A stretch of 64,000 nucleotides of DNA, from the NCBI RefSeq assembly GCF_038622445.1, contig NZ_CP152019.1:1195001-1259000 (forward strand), in the 5' to 3' direction. The position numbers were made by a program, and so were the translations under genes. The notes under the pieces were generated by a model. It ran no database searches. It saw nothing but the letters and a program-made list of their open reading frames with translations, and was not told the origin of the DNA. Below, one piece after another: positions 27,803-36,897 of this stretch (the first letter of the stretch is position 1; each line of letters begins with the position of its first letter). The stretch comes from Sporosarcina sp. FSL K6-1522. GTDB taxonomy: Bacteria; Bacillota; Bacilli; Bacillales_A; Planococcaceae.

Positions 27803-28012
27803 ATGCAAAAACGCTGGACAATCGATAAAATTAAAGAGTTTGTTGAGAAGAATTCGGAAAGTACGTTGTTAACGACAGAATATCACGGTTTCTCTCAAAA
27901 GTTACTATTTAAATGTGCATGTGGTAGCAACTTTGAAAAAACATTTACGAAGTTTAACAATAAAAATCAACGTAAATGTGAGGTATGCCAACCGCCAAAA
28001 GAGTCGCGATGA
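27803..28012 (+). CDS. Small zinc-ribbon protein (69 aa)
   Basis: A short protein, MQKRWTIDKIKEFVEKNSES... with CACG (CxC) near residue 39 and CEVC (CxxC) near 60, a four-Cys zinc ribbon. A clear GGAGGTG site precedes the ATG. Similar N-terminal modules occur in larger phage-type endonucleases or in DUF4379-like proteins, so this could be a stand-alone regulator or a fragment of such a protein. It lies 240 bp outside attR and has its own terminator downstream. No function assigned. Confidence 0.6.
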   Translation: MQKRWTIDKIKEFVEKNSESTLLTTEYHGFSQKLLFKCACGSNFEKTFTKFNNKNQRKCEVCQPPKESR

Positions 28013-28120
28013 CATACAGTGAACAAACGAAGTGCTGATTTCTTTTATAAAGAAATTGGTGCTATTTTTGTTTTATGAACGAATATGATTGGTTTGTGCA
28101 CTAAATATTAGCAAATAGGA

Positions 28121-28160
28121 ATAACCACTTCTCGAAAAATTGAGGAAGTGGTTATTTTTC
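28121..28160 (+). terminator. Terminator after the small zinc-ribbon gene
   Basis: The stem ATAACCACTTC / GAAGTGGTTAT is followed by TTTTCTTT. The rest of the 28013-28436 gap holds no gene; it ends in the promoter of the next gene. Confidence 0.85.
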
Positions 28161-28371
28161 TTTAACCTGTATTTAGGCATCTTCATCTCACGAGAGTACT
28201 ATTTGCTATGTGTTATGATAAAAATGGTTATTCAACAGGCATGCTATTAAATAAGTGTATAAATGATCTGAAGTAAGCTATTCATTTAACTATCAATATT
28301 CTTAAAATGGTACCTGAAGTCCTGAAATACGATGTTTTTCAAAAAAGATATCTAATATATTCAAAAACCGA

Positions 28372-28400
28372 TTGTATTATTATGCAACAAGGTATATAAT
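28372..28400 (+). promoter_or_regulatory. Sigma-A promoter of the cDPGS-like gene
   Basis: TTGTAT at 28372-28377 and TATAAT at 28395-28400 with a 17-bp spacer. Start of the gene 36 bp downstream. Confidence 0.7.
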
Positions 28401-28436
28401 TATAACAACAATTTAGAAATGACTGGGGAGAATACG

Positions 28437-29780
28437 ATGAAGAAAAAAAATATCATTATTATTGGTGCTGCAGGAAGAGACTTTCATAACTTTAATACAT
28501 ACTACCGAAATGACGAAGCGTCTAACGTAGTGGCGTTTACGGCTACGCAAATTCCTGATATTGACGGGCGTAAATATCCGAGTGAATTAGCAGGGGAACT
28601 TTATCCAGAAGGTATTCCGATTTATTCACAAGACCAATTGCCAGCGCTGATTCAAGAGCTGGACGTGGATGAGTGCGTCTTTGCATATAGTGACATTGCG
28701 TATGAAGATGTGATGAGTTTAGGGGCGATTGTGAATTCAGCGGGTGCGAACTTCACATTACTAGGTCCGAAAAGCACAATGATTAAAAGTAATAAACCGG
28801 TTATTTCGGTTTGTGCTGTACGAACTGGAACGGGGAAAAGCCAAACGTCACGAAAAATTATTGAAACGTTATTGGAGCATGATTTAAAAGTCATTGCGGT
28901 TAGACATCCGATGCCTTATGGCGATTTAAATGCGCAACGTGTGCAACGTTTTGCGACAGTAGAGGATTTAAAGAAACACAATTGTACGATTGAAGAAATG
29001 GAAGAGTATGAGCCACATGTAGCACGTGGAAACATTATTTATGCAGGCGTGGATTATGCAGCTATTTTAGAGGCGGCTGAGAACGATCCAGCTGGTTGTG
29101 ATGTGATTCTATGGGATGGAGGAAATAATGACTTCTCATTCTACGAGCCAGATTTAGCGGTTACGGTTTTGGACCCACATCGCCCAGGTCATGAGTTGAA
29201 ATATTATCCTGGTGAAGTCTGCTTACGAACAACGGATGTTGCGATCATTAACAAAATTGATAGCGCACCAGCTGAAGCGATTCAAACGGTAGAAAATAAT
29301 ATTAAATTCGCAAGCCCGAACAGCACGATTATTAAAGCTAAATCCAAAATTACAGTCGATCAGCCAGAGAGCATTATTGGCAAGCGTGTATTAGTTGTCG
29401 AAGATGGTCCAACGTTGACACACGGAGAAATGAAAATCGGTGCTGGAAGCGTTGCGGCTGAACGTCTAGGTGCGAAAGAAATCATTGATGCGCGCCCGTA
29501 TGCAGTAGGAACAATCAAAGAAACGTATGATAAATACCAACACATCGGTAATATCCTGCCGGCTATGGGATATGGTGAACAGCAATTGAAAGATCTTGAA
29601 GAAACGATTAATAATGCCGATTGTGATGCGGTAATCATTGGAACACCAATGGATTTAACACGTATCATTTCCATCAATAAACCATGCACGCGTGTCCACT
29701 ATGATTTAGATGAAGTCGGCGATCAGAATCTAAGCGTTGTGCTAAAAGATTTCATCCAACAACATAAACTTACGAAATAA
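28437..29780 (+). CDS. Cyclic 2,3-diphosphoglycerate synthetase-like P-loop protein
   Basis: The 447-aa protein has a Rossmann-like N-terminal part (KKKNIIIIGAAGRDFHNFN), a P-loop R129-TGTGKSQTSRK, and downstream text VILWDGGNNDFSFYEPD and VTVLDPHRPGHELKYYPGE. This is the pattern of archaeal cyclic 2,3-diphosphoglycerate synthetase and its bacterial relatives. In methanogens the enzyme closes 2,3-DPG with ATP; in bacteria the role is unclear and may be a nucleotide-dependent ligase or regulator. The start at 28437 follows GGGGAG. It is monocistronic, with a good promoter and a very strong terminator. The family assignment is better supported than the reaction. Confidence 0.8.
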   Translation: MKKKNIIIIGAAGRDFHNFNTYYRNDEASNVVAFTATQIPDIDGRKYPSELAGELYPEGIPIYSQDQLPALIQELDVDECVFAYSDIAYEDVMSLGAIVNSAGANFTLLGPKSTMIKSNKPVISVCAVRTGTGKSQTSRKIIETLLEHDLKVIAVRHPMPYGDLNAQRVQRFATVEDLKKHNCTIEEMEEYEPHVARGNIIYAGVDYAAILEAAENDPAGCDVILWDGGNNDFSFYEPDLAVTVLDPHRPGHELKYYPGEVCLRTTDVAIINKIDSAPAEAIQTVENNIKFASPNSTIIKAKSKITVDQPESIIGKRVLVVEDGPTLTHGEMKIGAGSVAAERLGAKEIIDARPYAVGTIKETYDKYQHIGNILPAMGYGEQQLKDLEETINNADCDAVIIGTPMDLTRIISINKPCTRVHYDLDEVGDQNLSVVLKDFIQQHKLTK

Positions 29781-29871
29781 CATGTTTACTGATTAGCAAA
29801 AAATAACTAAATTATGTACTAGGCACTTTGCATACAATTGCTTTCGGATCGCTTTGAATCGAATAATTTCT

Positions 29872-29948
29872 ATACGATTATCGAGATGTTTCTATGTGTA
29901 GGGATGTGACAAAGTCACATCCCTACACATTTTTTCGATAATCGTATG
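29872..29948 (+). terminator. Strong terminator in a nested palindrome
   Basis: A perfect 17-bp stem (29894-29910 with 29914-29930, loop AAA) is followed by TTTTTT. Outside it, TACGATTATCGA and TCGATAATCGTA extend the symmetry to about 75 bp. Confidence 0.9.
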
Positions 29949-30434
29949 GTGGTTGTTCATCCAGCGCTCTCCAAAATCCTAAGTATATAAAGTGCAAACA
30001 CTTTTTGGAAAGAAAGAATTGCTGACTCTTTACGTAGAGTGGCGGCCAAAGATACAATTTTGGCCGTTGAGGCCTTTGTTATGTACTTTTCTTTTCAAGC
30101 AACCGTATTTTTCACCTAGCTATTGGAAGGATGCGACAGGTAATGATTCGCAAAAGCATTATGAAAATGAGTATGTCTAGAAATGGCGCAGTCATTTCTA
30201 GACATACTAGCCCTTCAAACAGGAGGAATCGGACTTGATTCCTCCCCTAAAGCTGTCGAGAGTCATGTACCGAATGCGGACCGGAAATCGTTCAGTGAAA
30301 ATGAAGATGTAAAGCATTTTTCATCAATAATGTTTGATGCAAGCAAAGTTAGTCAAAGGGCGTGACGAACTAAACAAGTACGAATAAATACTGCCACAAT
30401 TCCAATTAGAATTGTGACAGTATTTGTCGTTCTT
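29949..30434. other. Gene-free stretch with three hairpins
   Basis: It holds a perfect 16-bp inverted repeat at 30170-30208 (loop GCGCAGT), a short GAGGAATC / GATTCCTC hairpin near 30222-30245, and the terminator at 30387-30424. ORFs of 60-62 codons here lack ribosome sites and recognisable content. Confidence 0.5.
30387..30424 (-). terminator. Terminator of the NRPS-PPTase operon
   Basis: AATACTGxCACAATTC / GAATTGTGxCAGTATT lies 10 bp past the stop of the phosphopantetheinyl transferase gene, with a T-run on the minus strand. Confidence 0.8.
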
Positions 30435-31112
30435 CTATAATGATACCGAGTGAATGAATTGCTCTCTGTCCAAAATCGTTAGCTGACTAGACGAATTTTC
30501 TCCATGCCAGCAAATTGACACAGGGTGTTCTTGGTCAATGTACACTAATTGTGTATGAATATCCTTTCGCTTGTCATTCGCTGCAATCGTATCTAATGTT
30601 TGTGGTGTCGCATTCGGAAATAGTCCTGTTTTAAAGAGGGCTTCCTTCATCGTCCAGTATGTATAAAATAACTGGATTTGATCCGACTTAGCTCTCTGAT
30701 GAATGACTTGTAACTCTGCTTCTGCCAGGGCATACACCATGACATCTTCATGTAACTCTGCAATCTTTTCAACATCTACACCGACATGGCCTTGATTGGT
30801 CAACGCCACGACAATCCACTCGCCAGCATGTGAAAGATTAAAATCACCATTCCAATAATTATTGTCGGCAAGGGAGGGGCGCCCTAGCTCATTGCGGGTA
30901 ATGTGTATATGTTGCATACCCGTAAATTTTTGAAGCGCCCATCTTACTAGTATATTTCCAAGCAATGCTCGCTGCCGATCTTGCCACTGCTTGTGCTTTA
31001 AAACCCTCATTTGCTCTTCAGTAGAAAGATGTACGGCCAATGCATCCCATTGTGTTTTCGATAAAGGAGGCCCCATCTTCAGCGCAAATACATGTACGCC
31101 ATTAAAGGTCAT
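30435..31112 (-). CDS. 4'-phosphopantetheinyl transferase (Sfp type)
   Basis: Transfers the phosphopantetheine arm from CoA to the carrier-domain serine, here most likely of the adjacent NRPS. The 225-aa length fits the Sfp group. Motifs: GRPSLAD near residue 78, FNLSHAGEW, then GVDVEKI (Mg-binding Asp and Glu) and WTMKEALFK, the classic two-part signature. Its ATG overlaps the NRPS stop (ATGA), so the two proteins are translated together. This pairing suggests a dedicated activating enzyme, though it may also serve other carrier proteins. Confidence 0.93.
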   Translation of the reverse strand: MTFNGVHVFALKMGPPLSKTQWDALAVHLSTEEQMRVLKHKQWQDRQRALLGNILVRWALQKFTGMQHIHITRNELGRPSLADNNYWNGDFNLSHAGEWIVVALTNQGHVGVDVEKIAELHEDVMVYALAEAELQVIHQRAKSDQIQLFYTYWTMKEALFKTGLFPNATPQTLDTIAANDKRKDIHTQLVYIDQEHPVSICWHGENSSSQLTILDREQFIHSVSL

Positions 31113-34100
31113 CTGACTTCGACAAGCTTTGGCGTTGGGAAGTACCCCGTATCGATTCCATAGTTAATCATCGTTTGGATAAATGCACGATTCGGTTCGG
31201 CACATGAGACAGTGGTATCCGTTAAAAATGCCTGTGTTTTGTCGCTATTAAAGGTAAATGGTGAATCGCCTGCCCCATCACCATCAAGCTGGGCAATTGC
31301 CAACGCTAAGTATTCTTGCATTTCTTCAGAATGATCCCCGTTTAAAAGCCAGTTCTCGTACGCATTTGCTGTTACAACATCCAACTCGTAACCCAATTCC
31401 TTCAAGTTTTCAATGAAATCGAGATAGGTCAACGGCACAGGGTTGCATAAGTGGAAAATATGTCCGTTCGATTTTGGCTGACGTGCGAGTGCGACAAGTG
31501 CTTGGCTTGCATAGTTAATCGGTGTAAAGTCGACATGCCAATTTGCTTCTGGCGTTTTCCCTAAACAAAGCATTGATTTAATCATGCGATAGAAAGCATT
31601 GTCATCCATATTGCGTTGAAACTTACCTGTTTTGGAATGACAAGTCAAATTACCAACACGATAAATCGATACAGGAATTCGCTCATCCACCGCCTTTCTA
31701 ACCATGTTTTCCGCCTCTAATTTACTTTGGTTATATACGTTGTCGAGTGTCACTTCGTAATCCAATTCGCAATGCGTTTGATCATCCAGCCATTGACTCG
31801 CTGCCAGCTCTTCGGGAATCCCAATTGTGGAAACATGGTGGAAATGCACACCCGCTTTGCGCTTTGCAAGTTCAAGCAAGTATCTCGTACCTTCAATATT
31901 GACATCATTAAAGTGGGAAGCGGCTCCAAAATGCCTGACATCCGCACCACAATGAATAATGGCATCGATTTTTTCCACAAGTGTTTGCTCGTCTTCCACA
32001 GATAGGTTGAGTGCTGGTTTCCCCAAATCCCCTTGAATAACGGTTACACGCTCATCCATCATTGCAATACCGACTTTGCCGAAATAAAATTGCATACTAT
32101 CCTTCAATTTTTCAGCCAGTGTGGCATGTGCACTTGGTCTAATGAGGCAGTAGATATGGGCATCTGTTTCGATCAACAGTTCATAGAGAACATGACTGCC
32201 TAAATAGCCGGTTGAGCCAGTTAATAGTACGGCATTCATAGGTAAAGGTTGTGCGGTTTGATTTACGATAAGGGCATTTGGTTCCATCAAATCCTTCAGC
32301 ATAAATTCAGCTGTTCGCTCTGGTATCTTGGTTTCTTCAGGTTGGTAGTTCGCAATATAGTGGTCTAATTCAGCAATGGTTTGATGTTGGAAAAAGTCTT
32401 GGATTGTTAAAAATGGCACATGCTTTTTCACTTGGACAAGAATCTCCAATACTTTTAACGAGTGCCCGCCAATATGAAAGAAGTTATCTTGAATGCCAAC
32501 GCGTTCAATCCCCAGGACACGCTCCCAAGCCTGTGCTAATAGCTGCTGCATCTCATTTTCAGGCGCATCATAGTGACTTGTTAACGTGATGGCGATATCC
32601 ATCTCCGCTAACTGTTTGCGATCGATTTTCCCAGTGGGAGACAAGGGCATTTCCGGCATTTCGATTAAGCGCTCAGGCACCATATAATCGGGGAGATTCT
32701 GTGCAATAAACTCCCTAATTTGTGCCTGTTCGATTTGAACGCCACCAGCTGTAGTGTAATAAGCAAATAAGCTATTATTGCCGTCTGTCATTTTCTTTGC
32801 GAGCACCACGGCTTCTTGGATGCCTGAGAGATTGCCTAGTACGGTTTCAATTTCTCCAAGCTCAATCCGGAACCCCCTCACTTTGATTTGCGAATCTTTC
32901 CGACCGACAAATTCAATGACACCGCTTGGCAATAAACGAACTAAATCACCTGTGCGATACATCAATTTTCCAGGTTCATGTGAAAATAAATGCGGGACAA
33001 AAGCTTTGGCGGTTTGTTCAGGCTGATGCAAGTAACCAGCCGCTAGTCCAACACCTGCGATACATAATTCACCGGGTACATTGACAGGGCAAAGTTGCCC
33101 CTCAGTATTAATAATATACATTTCATAATTGGCAACCGGTTTGCCAATTGGAATGCTGGATGAGCTATCTACAACGATATCTTTCACCTTGTGGTAGGAA
33201 GACAAAACGGTACATTCTGTCGGTCCGTAGACATTGACAATTTCTGTAGCTGTGCCAAATTTCTCTTGCCATTTTTGGATAACGGCAGCCATAAGTGCTT
33301 CGCCACCGACAGATAGATATTTCAATGTTGCAAAGGACTCTCCTTGATCGGCAGGCAGGTGAGTAGCAAGTTGCGTAAAGAATGCATTCGGTACTGTAGC
33401 TGCAGTTACGCCTTCACGTCTGATCATATCGGCAAATGCTTCAATGGATACACGTTCGTTACTTGTTAGCATATGCAGTCTAGCGCCAGAGAACAAAGCA
33501 GTGAATGTTTCAGTTACAGATGGGTCAAAACTATAGGAGATAAATTGTGAATAGACATCATGCTCAGTCGAGTGATAGATTCTTTGATTGTCTGTAATTA
33601 AGTTGATCACAGAATGATGCTGGAGCATCGTTCCTTTTGGCTTACCTGTTGAACCGGACGTGTAAATAATGTAAGCAAGGTCGTTAGGAGCAAGCTTGAC
33701 GTTGAGATTCTCCTTCGAAAGTGTTGTATCCATATCTTCTACTGGTAACACTGTACGCGAGTGGGCATCGTCATGGAGTAAATCAGTGAGCAACGATGTA
33801 TGTTCCTCTTTGGTTAAGATGAATGGAGCGCCAGTATCATTTAATAAGTAATGGCAACGCTCTTTCGGATAGCTGGGATCAATCGGAACATAGACGCCAC
33901 CTGCTTTTAGAACGCCTAATAGACTACTGACTGTTTCCTTGCTGCGTTCCATAACGATTGCGACATAGTCACCTGTTTGCAAGCCACTTGCCAGTAACAG
34001 ATGTGCAATTTGGTTGGATTGTTCATTGAGTTGACGATAAGTCATTTCGCCACCCTCAAAGGATAAGGCAGTTCTTTCGGCAAAAAGTGTAGCCGATTGA

Positions 34101-34231
34101 TAAAAAACGTCTGGTATTGTTGTGTTTTTGTCATAAAAGGCTGCTGTTTGATTCAAGACTTGGTATAAGCTCTTTTCTTCGTCTGTTAATAGTTGCATGC
34201 GATCTGCATGCATTGTTTGTTTTAAATTCAA
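31109..34231 (-). CDS. Single-module NRPS: adenylation - thiolation - terminal reductase
   Basis: A multidomain enzyme of about 1040 aa. The adenylation domain (about residues 45-520) has IIYTSGSTGKPKG, NVYGPTECT, YRTGDLVR and the catalytic Lys in SPTGKIDRK. The carrier domain (about 560-630) has its phosphopantetheine serine in GGHSLKVLE. The NAD(P)-dependent thioester reductase (about 660-1040) has VLLTGSTGYLGSHVL. There is no condensation domain, so one amino acid is activated and released as an aldehyde or alcohol, as in Lys2-like and carboxylic-acid-reductase-like enzymes. By alignment to GrsA I read the specificity residues as D-P-T-T-L-V-V-V-L-K, no match known to me. TTG 34231 lies 9 bp after GGGAG; ATG 34213 is an alternative. 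Confidence 0.9.
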   Translation of the reverse strand: MNLKQTMHADRMQLLTDEEKSLYQVLNQTAAFYDKNTTIPDVFYQSATLFAERTALSFEGGEMTYRQLNEQSNQIAHLLLASGLQTGDYVAIVMERSKETVSSLLGVLKAGGVYVPIDPSYPKERCHYLLNDTGAPFILTKEEHTSLLTDLLHDDAHSRTVLPVEDMDTTLSKENLNVKLAPNDLAYIIYTSGSTGKPKGTMLQHHSVINLITDNQRIYHSTEHDVYSQFISYSFDPSVTETFTALFSGARLHMLTSNERVSIEAFADMIRREGVTAATVPNAFFTQLATHLPADQGESFATLKYLSVGGEALMAAVIQKWQEKFGTATEIVNVYGPTECTVLSSYHKVKDIVVDSSSSIPIGKPVANYEMYIINTEGQLCPVNVPGELCIAGVGLAAGYLHQPEQTAKAFVPHLFSHEPGKLMYRTGDLVRLLPSGVIEFVGRKDSQIKVRGFRIELGEIETVLGNLSGIQEAVVLAKKMTDGNNSLFAYYTTAGGVQIEQAQIREFIAQNLPDYMVPERLIEMPEMPLSPTGKIDRKQLAEMDIAITLTSHYDAPENEMQQLLAQAWERVLGIERVGIQDNFFHIGGHSLKVLEILVQVKKHVPFLTIQDFFQHQTIAELDHYIANYQPEETKIPERTAEFMLKDLMEPNALIVNQTAQPLPMNAVLLTGSTGYLGSHVLYELLIETDAHIYCLIRPSAHATLAEKLKDSMQFYFGKVGIAMMDERVTVIQGDLGKPALNLSVEDEQTLVEKIDAIIHCGADVRHFGAASHFNDVNIEGTRYLLELAKRKAGVHFHHVSTIGIPEELAASQWLDDQTHCELDYEVTLDNVYNQSKLEAENMVRKAVDERIPVSIYRVGNLTCHSKTGKFQRNMDDNAFYRMIKSMLCLGKTPEANWHVDFTPINYASQALVALARQPKSNGHIFHLCNPVPLTYLDFIENLKELGYELDVVTANAYENWLLNGDHSEEMQEYLALAIAQLDGDGAGDSPFTFNSDKTQAFLTDTTVSCAEPNRAFIQTMINYGIDTGYFPTPKLVEVR

Positions 34232-34260
34232 TTCGTGCAACTCCCGTTCTCTAAAAAATA

Positions 34261-34294
34261 GGCATCCAACGGAAATGTTATTTCCATCGGATAC
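34261..34294 (-). terminator. Terminator of the chemoreceptor gene
   Basis: On the minus strand GGTATCCGATGGAAAT pairs with ATTTCCGTTGGATGCC, loop AAC, followed by TATTTTTT. It lies just past the stop at 34303 and ahead of the NRPS. Confidence 0.85.
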
Positions 34295-34302
34295 CTTTAT
34301 GA

Positions 34303-36054
34303 TCAGTGTTTCACTACAAATGTATTGACAACCTCTAATAATTCGCTGGATAGATCTGTTAACACTTGTGCTTCGTCTGATACTTGCTGCACAATATGTA
34401 GCTGTGAGGCGGAAGATTCGGCTACTGTTCTTGTATTATCTCGAGAGCTGATTGAGAACTCTTCCATTTTTTGAACGGATGCTGTGACTTCTTCCGTGCC
34501 AGCTGCCATTTCCTCAATTGTTGCAGATAGCTCCTGAATCTGTCCTGATACTTGGTGAATCGACGTTAAAATGTGACCGAATGATTTTTCGGAGTCGTTG
34601 ATCATGAGTAAGCCGTGATCGACTTCTTCTACTGCATGAACCATCACTTTCACGGATTCATTTGTATCACGTTGAATATGCGAGATGAGCGTAGAAATTT
34701 CTCGAGCTGAAGCCTCTGATTGTTCAGCTAGCTTACGCACCTCATCTGCGACGACAGCAAATCCATTTCCAGCATCTCCTGCACGTGCAGCTTCAATGGC
34801 AGCATTTAATGCGAGAAGATTTGTTTGAGAAGCAATGCCTGTAATAATGCCGACAATTTCTTCGATTTTACCTGAATGTGCACCCAACATTTTGACGGAA
34901 TCCGCTGATTGGTGAACGGCTTTGCTGATTGCTTCCATTTGTGCCACCGATTTGTTTGTAGAATCATTCCCTTTTTCAGCTTCCTCAGATGCAGTAATCG
35001 AGGACTCGGTAATCTGATTCGATGTCATCGCAATTCGTTGAATCCCAATACTCATTTCTTCAATCGTTACGGCACTATCCTGAGCTTTTTGAGCTTGTAA
35101 ATCTGCGCCACCGGCAACTTCCTGCATAGCCGCTGCTACGCTATTGTAAGAATCGGTTGCACCTTGCATATTTGTGGATAACACCTGTGCCGAATTGGAA
35201 ACGCGTGAGGAAACATTCGTCGCACTTGTAATGACCGTTCTCAACGTGTCGATCATGACATTAAAGTTCGTTGTTAGCACGCCGATTTCATCGTTCGATT
35301 TAACAGGTAATACTTCCAGTTCCAAATTACCGTCTGCAACTTTTTTAGATAGCTGAGAAAGTTGTTGGATTGGTGTGAGTTTCCTCTTCAATAGCGTATA
35401 AACAGCAATCGAAGAACCAATTAAGAAAAGAACCGTAACGAAGAGAAACGACAATGTTTCCGACATCGCTTTGCTAGTGACCATCGATACATCATAGTCA
35501 ATGGCATAAGCAGCTAAGATGGAGCCGTCTTCGTCAATAATCGGTGTTAGTCCTGTTTTATAGCTTCCGAATTCATCACTATAGATATCGGTTGCTGTTG
35601 CTTGTTTCGTTTCAAAAACTTCTTTGATGCGGGCAAGAAAATCTGGGGAGAGGCCCATTGCGATCATATCTTGGTTATATTCTGCACCTAAATCTAAAAC
35701 GCTGGAAGACAGCACTGGGGCATTAATATTTTCTCCATCCATTGTAATCAGAAATAAGTTCGTGATGATGTCTGACTCGTCATTGATAGCATCCATTTCC
35801 TTTGTCAATTGAAGAGCATCCTGATTATTAGCGCTTGGTTGTTTCAATACAGAGTTTACTGTGTCTAGATTGATAGTCCGTGATAAAATCATCCCTTTAT
35901 CATAGAGTGACTGATCCATGTCTTGTAAATTACTGTCCTTCACGATGTAATAGGAAAGACCCATAGTGACCAAACCAAATAATAACAAAATACTTACCAT
36001 AACAACTGTCAATCTCATACTGATTGACATATTCTGACCCTTACTTTTCTTCAT
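34303..36054 (-). CDS. Methyl-accepting chemotaxis protein
   Basis: Transmembrane chemoreceptor of 583 aa. TM1 at about 13-33 ([24 protein letters not shown]) is followed by an extracellular sensor domain of about 170 residues (Cache-like, containing [24 protein letters not shown]) and TM2 near 200-220. Then come a HAMP domain ([23 protein letters not shown]) and the signalling hairpin with the highly conserved tip [20 protein letters not shown] and [30 protein letters not shown] lies 6 bp before the ATG. The ligand is not predictable. It is monocistronic, between the NRPS and a gene-free region. Confidence 0.95.
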   Translation of the reverse strand: MKKSKGQNMSISMRLTVVMVSILLLFGLVTMGLSYYIVKDSNLQDMDQSLYDKGMILSRTINLDTVNSVLKQPSANNQDALQLTKEMDAINDESDIITNLFLITMDGENINAPVLSSSVLDLGAEYNQDMIAMGLSPDFLARIKEVFETKQATATDIYSDEFGSYKTGLTPIIDEDGSILAAYAIDYDVSMVTSKAMSETLSFLFVTVLFLIGSSIAVYTLLKRKLTPIQQLSQLSKKVADGNLELEVLPVKSNDEIGVLTTNFNVMIDTLRTVITSATNVSSRVSNSAQVLSTNMQGATDSYNSVAAAMQEVAGGADLQAQKAQDSAVTIEEMSIGIQRIAMTSNQITESSITASEEAEKGNDSTNKSVAQMEAISKAVHQSADSVKMLGAHSGKIEEIVGIITGIASQTNLLALNAAIEAARAGDAGNGFAVVADEVRKLAEQSEASAREISTLISHIQRDTNESVKVMVHAVEEVDHGLLMINDSEKSFGHILTSIHQVSGQIQELSATIEEMAAGTEEVTASVQKMEEFSISSRDNTRTVAESSASQLHIVQQVSDEAQVLTDLSSELLEVVNTFVVKH

Positions 36055-36660
36055 TCAAATCCTCCTGAAATTAAATACGAGACATAATTCAAATGAACAA
36101 TGGGCAGCCGTTGTTACAACGCCTATTTGAACTTTTTAAGCGGCTGGCATGATGTACGCGTCTATGATAGACTTTCTGCTTATGTCAGTATTTATTAATA
36201 AACTAGACTTTATAAGGATAGAAATAATCCATACATTTCCTATATTCATCTACTATACTTCCAAAAAATACGATTCACAACCAAAAACAAGAACTCTTCC
36301 AAATCGGAATTTTCAATACTTTGTAACTAATGTTGATTATTTTATGAAACTTTTAACCTGTTTAATAAACCTTTCTAATTTATAGGTAGTAGTAATCAAC
36401 TTTATTGTTTAATTAATCTAAGATACCTATCTGTATGAACACGCAGAAAACTCAATCATAAAAGGCGAATAACTAGTCTACAGAGAGGTTGCTTGTACTT
36501 TTCGGCAGTATTTTACAATGAATGTCATAGTTTTAGTTGTTTTCCAAAGTTTTTCCCAAATATTGAAACAAAACGAGTCGGTTATTCGTTATACTTAATA
36601 GAGATGTTCTGCGAAATTTGTATATTAATTTCATAGAATAGGAGTATTTGTTAATGTATG
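36055..36660. other. Gene-free region upstream of the chemoreceptor
   Basis: About 600 bp, AT-rich, without a credible gene or recognised RNA. A short ORF at 36149-36385 lacks a ribosome site and recognisable content. Confidence 0.5.
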
Positions 36661-36850
36661 ACTTGATTCAGCGGAAATCCTTCATTTTTATAAGTGGTGG
36701 GATGAATGTCGAATATACATTCATACAGTGGGGATTCACTCCTCCAGCTGAATCAAGTCATAGCTTCCGGCGGATGTCACGGATTTTTAAAGGAGCTTTT
36801 TCGAGTGTGCTCGAAGAAATTTGGACGCAATTACGCCTTGGCGTAATTGA
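36661..36850. repeat. Dispersed repeat, copy A
   Basis: Begins with ACTTGATTCAGC (36661-36672), whose inverse GCTGAATCAAGT is at 36747-36758. It is followed by a conserved 80-bp block 36770-36850 containing CGAG...CTCG and the palindrome AATTACGCC-N2-GGCGTAATT. The same modules in the same order occur at 52270-52497. Confidence 0.75.
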
Positions 36851-36897
36851 TGGAAGTAAAGTAGTCATTGAAGAAAGAGAAAACAGGGGGAAGTCGA

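Noticed and set aside
29992..30365. Two ORFs of 60-62 codons
   Set aside because: No ribosome sites, overlap with hairpins, no recognisable content.
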